From T1Sed10-7 sp046540855 (GTDB lineage: Bacteria > Actinomycetota > Nitriliruptoria > Nitriliruptorales > Nitriliruptoraceae), in assembly GCA_046540855.1 (NCBI GenBank), contig JBKHEJ010000042.1, positions 1 to 15,123 on the forward strand: a DNA stretch of 15,123 nt, given 5' to 3'. Under the pieces are notes generated by a model. It did no database searches. It was not told where the DNA came from and worked only from the letters and a program-made list of their open reading frames with translations. The position numbers and the translations under genes were made by a program. Numbering within the stretch: position 1 is the first letter of the stretch; each line of letters starts with the position of its first letter. This document shows positions 13,204 through 15,123 of the stretch, in pieces.

Positions 13204-15123
13204 TCAGACGCGCTCCACCTCGACGGTCTCGAACACCTCGAACTGGTCGCCCTCCTTGACGTCCTGGAAGCGCTGCAGGCCGATGCCGCACTCGAAGCCC
13301 TCGCGGACCTCGCGCACGTCGTCCTTGAAGCGGCGCAGCGAGGACATGTGGTCCTCGGCGACGACCACGCCCTCGCGGATGATCCGGACCCCGGCATCGC
13401 GCTTGACCTCGCCCTTGGTGACCATGCAGCCGAAGACGAAGCCCTTCGGGGTCTTGAAGATCTCCCGGACCTCGGCCTCGCCGACGATCTGCTCGCGGAA
13501 CTCCGGTGCGAGCAGCCCCTTGACGGCGCGCTCGATGTCCTCGATCGCCTCGTAGATGATGCGGTAGGTCCGCACGTCCACGCCGCTGCGGTCGATCTCC
13601 TCACGGGCGTTGGCACCCGGGCGGACGTTGAACGCGACGATGATCGCGTCGGAGGCCTCCGCGAGCCGGACGTCGCCCTGGGTGATCGCGCCGACGCCCT
13701 TGGAGATGACCCGGATCTGGACCTCGTCCAGCTCGAGCTTGAGCAGGGCGTCCTCGAGCGCCTCGGCGGACCCGGAGACGTCCGCCTTGATGATGACGTT
13801 GAGGTGGGCCTTGTCGCCGGCCTGCACCGCGGAGGTGAACTCCTCCAGCGTGGTCGGCCGCCGCTCCGCGAGCTCCTTGCGCCGCTCACGTGCGGCGCGG
13901 CGCTCCGCGACGTCGCGGGCGAAGCGCTCGGCGTCGACGACACGGAACTCGTCACCCGCCTCGGGCACCTCGTTCAGCCCGAGGACCTGCACGGGCCGGG
14001 AGGGCTCGGCCTCCTCGACGGCCTGGCCCTTCTCGTCGAACATGGCCCGGATCTTGCCGTCGGCGGTGCCCGCCACGAGGATGTCCCCGCGCCGCAGGGT
14101 GCCGGCCTGGACGAGCACCGTCGCGACCGGACCACGGCCACGGTCGAGGTGGGCCTCGACGACGCGCCCGCGGGCGTCCTTGTCGGGGTTGGCCTGGAGC
14201 TCGAGCAGGTCCGCCTGCAGCAGGACCACCTCGAGCAGGTCGTCGAGCCCGGTCTGCCTGAGCGCCGAGACCTCGACCATCGGCACGTCGCCACCGAAGT
14301 CCTCGGCGACGAGGTCGTGCTCGGTCAGCTGCGCCTTGACCCGGTTGGGGTCGGCACCCTCGACGTCGATCTTGTTGACCGCGACGACGACGGGCACCTC
14401 AGCCGCCTTGGCGTGGGCGATCGCCTCCCGGGTCTGGGGCATGACCCCGTCGTCGGCGGCGACCACGAGGATCGCGACGTCGGTGACCTGGGCCCCCCGG
14501 GCACGCATGGCGGTGAACGCCTCGTGCCCCGGGGTGTCGATGAAGGTGATCTGCCGGCCGTCCTTGGTGACCTGGTAGGCCCCGATGTGCTGGGTGATGC
14601 CGCCAGCCTCCCCGGCGACCACGTCGGTCTGCCGGATCGCGTCGAGCAGCTTGGTCTTCCCGTGGTCGACGTGGCCCATCACGGTGATGACCGGCGGGCG
14701 CGGCTGCAGGGACTCCGGCTCATCCGGGGTCTCGATGCCGAACTCGAGCTCCTCCTCGGACATGAAGTAGACGTCCACGCCGAGGTCGGCGCAGATGATC
14801 TCCACGGTGTCGTCCGCGAGGGACTGCTGCACCGTGGCCATCTCGCCCATCTCGAACAGCTTCTTGACCAGGGCCGCCCCAGCGACGCCGAGCTTGTCGG
14901 CGAGCTCACCGACGGTGATGCCGGAGAGCACCTCGATGCGCTCGACCTGGATCTGATCCTCGATCGGCACGTCGCGGCGCATCGGCCCGCGCTGGAGCTC
15001 CTGCTCCGCGGGCGAGGCCTTCTCGCGCTTCTTCTTGCGCCGGGTCTTGCCGCTGGAGGGGCCGCCGGTCCCGCTGGGACCGCCCGGACCGCCCGGCCCA
15101 CGGCCGCCATCGGGTCCACCCGG
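13204..15123 (-). CDS. infB: Translation initiation factor IF-2, N-terminal end outside window
   Basis: GTPase that brings initiator tRNA to the 30S subunit and promotes subunit joining. 639 residues are visible; the frame is open through the right edge, so the M at 14982 is internal. Visible order: a Gly/Pro-rich linker and a Lys/Arg-rich patch (1-35), the IF2-N helical domain (about 60-120), the G domain with GHVDHGKT at 150-157, DTPGHEA and NKID, then domain II and the C-terminal domains ending in a Gln-F-E-V-F-E-T strand. The collagen-like G-P-G-G repeats at the visible start are typical of actinobacterial IF-2 linkers. It heads the infB-ylxP-rbfA-DHH-truB-ribF cluster. Confidence 0.98.
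   Translation of the reverse strand, partial: PGGPDGGRGPGGPGGPSGTGGPSSGKTRRKKKREKASPAEQELQRGPMRRDVPIEDQIQVERIEVLSGITVGELADKLGVAGAALVKKLFEMGEMATVQQSLADDTVEIICADLGVDVYFMSEEELEFGIETPDEPESLQPRPPVITVMGHVDHGKTKLLDAIRQTDVVAGEAGGITQHIGAYQVTKDGRQITFIDTPGHEAFTAMRARGAQVTDVAILVVAADDGVMPQTREAIAHAKAAEVPVVVAVNKIDVEGADPNRVKAQLTEHDLVAEDFGGDVPMVEVSALRQTGLDDLLEVVLLQADLLELQANPDKDARGRVVEAHLDRGRGPVATVLVQAGTLRRGDILVAGTADGKIRAMFDEKGQAVEEAEPSRPVQVLGLNEVPEAGDEFRVVDAERFARDVAERRAARERRKELAERRPTTLEEFTSAVQAGDKAHLNVIIKADVSGSAEALEDALLKLELDEVQIRVISKGVGAITQGDVRLAEASDAIIVAFNVRPGANAREEIDRSGVDVRTYRIIYEAIEDIERAVKGLLAPEFREQIVGEAEVREIFKTPKGFVFGCMVTKGEVKRDAGVRIIREGVVVAEDHMSSLRRFKDDVREVREGFECGIGLQRFQDVKEGDQFEVFETVEVERV

Noticed and set aside
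1..15123. Mobile element, prophage or defence island
   Set aside because: No transposase, integrase, terminal inverted repeats, tRNA junction or composition break is seen; gene order is a conserved housekeeping one.

Overview
The window looks like a chromosomal housekeeping segment from a very GC-rich actinobacterium. The evidence is very high GC, strong codon bias, frequent GTG starts with purine-rich Shine-Dalgarno sites, and the order infB, ylxP, rbfA, DHH phosphoesterase, truB, ribF, rpsO, pnp, M16 peptidase and dapB. A deep-branching class such as Nitriliruptoria is possible, but this is a guess from gene style and I cannot place the organism from sequence alone.

Right to left on the minus strand: partial infB (5' end outside the window), a DUF503/YlxP protein, rbfA, an NrnA-like DHH phosphoesterase, truB and ribF. 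These are tightly packed, with GTGA/ATGA-type junctions and short gaps, and form a translation-initiation, ribosome-maturation and RNA-modification operon that ends in two adjacent hairpins after ribF. A 312-base gap with a candidate promoter and several hairpins leads into rpsO. A second structured gap with four hairpins separates rpsO from pnp. A long hairpin with a UUCG tetraloop follows pnp. Then come an M16 zinc peptidase, a metallo-beta-lactamase-fold hydrolase (one-base overlap, TGATG) and dapB.

Facing dapB on the plus strand is a ribonuclease Z-like gene. It is divergent from the most unusual gene here: a minus-strand coding region from 1864 to the left edge that starts with GTG and stays open to the window end. 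Its translation is a head-to-tail array of exact 35-residue pentatricopeptide (PPR) repeats, 13 clear plus one degenerate at the N terminus, followed by an Ala/Gly/Glu-rich low-complexity tail. PPR proteins are the main modular RNA-binding proteins of plant organelles and mitochondria and are uncommon in bacteria.

Most genes in the window concern RNA: initiation (infB), 30S maturation and structure (rbfA, rpsO), pseudouridylation (truB), RNA decay (pnp, the NrnA-like protein), tRNA 3' processing (RNase Z) and a predicted sequence-specific RNA binder (PPR). The PPR gene is the best candidate for undescribed biology. The structured gaps around rpsO and pnp, the long Arg-rich tail of PNPase, and the dyads between the PPR and RNase Z genes also merit attention.
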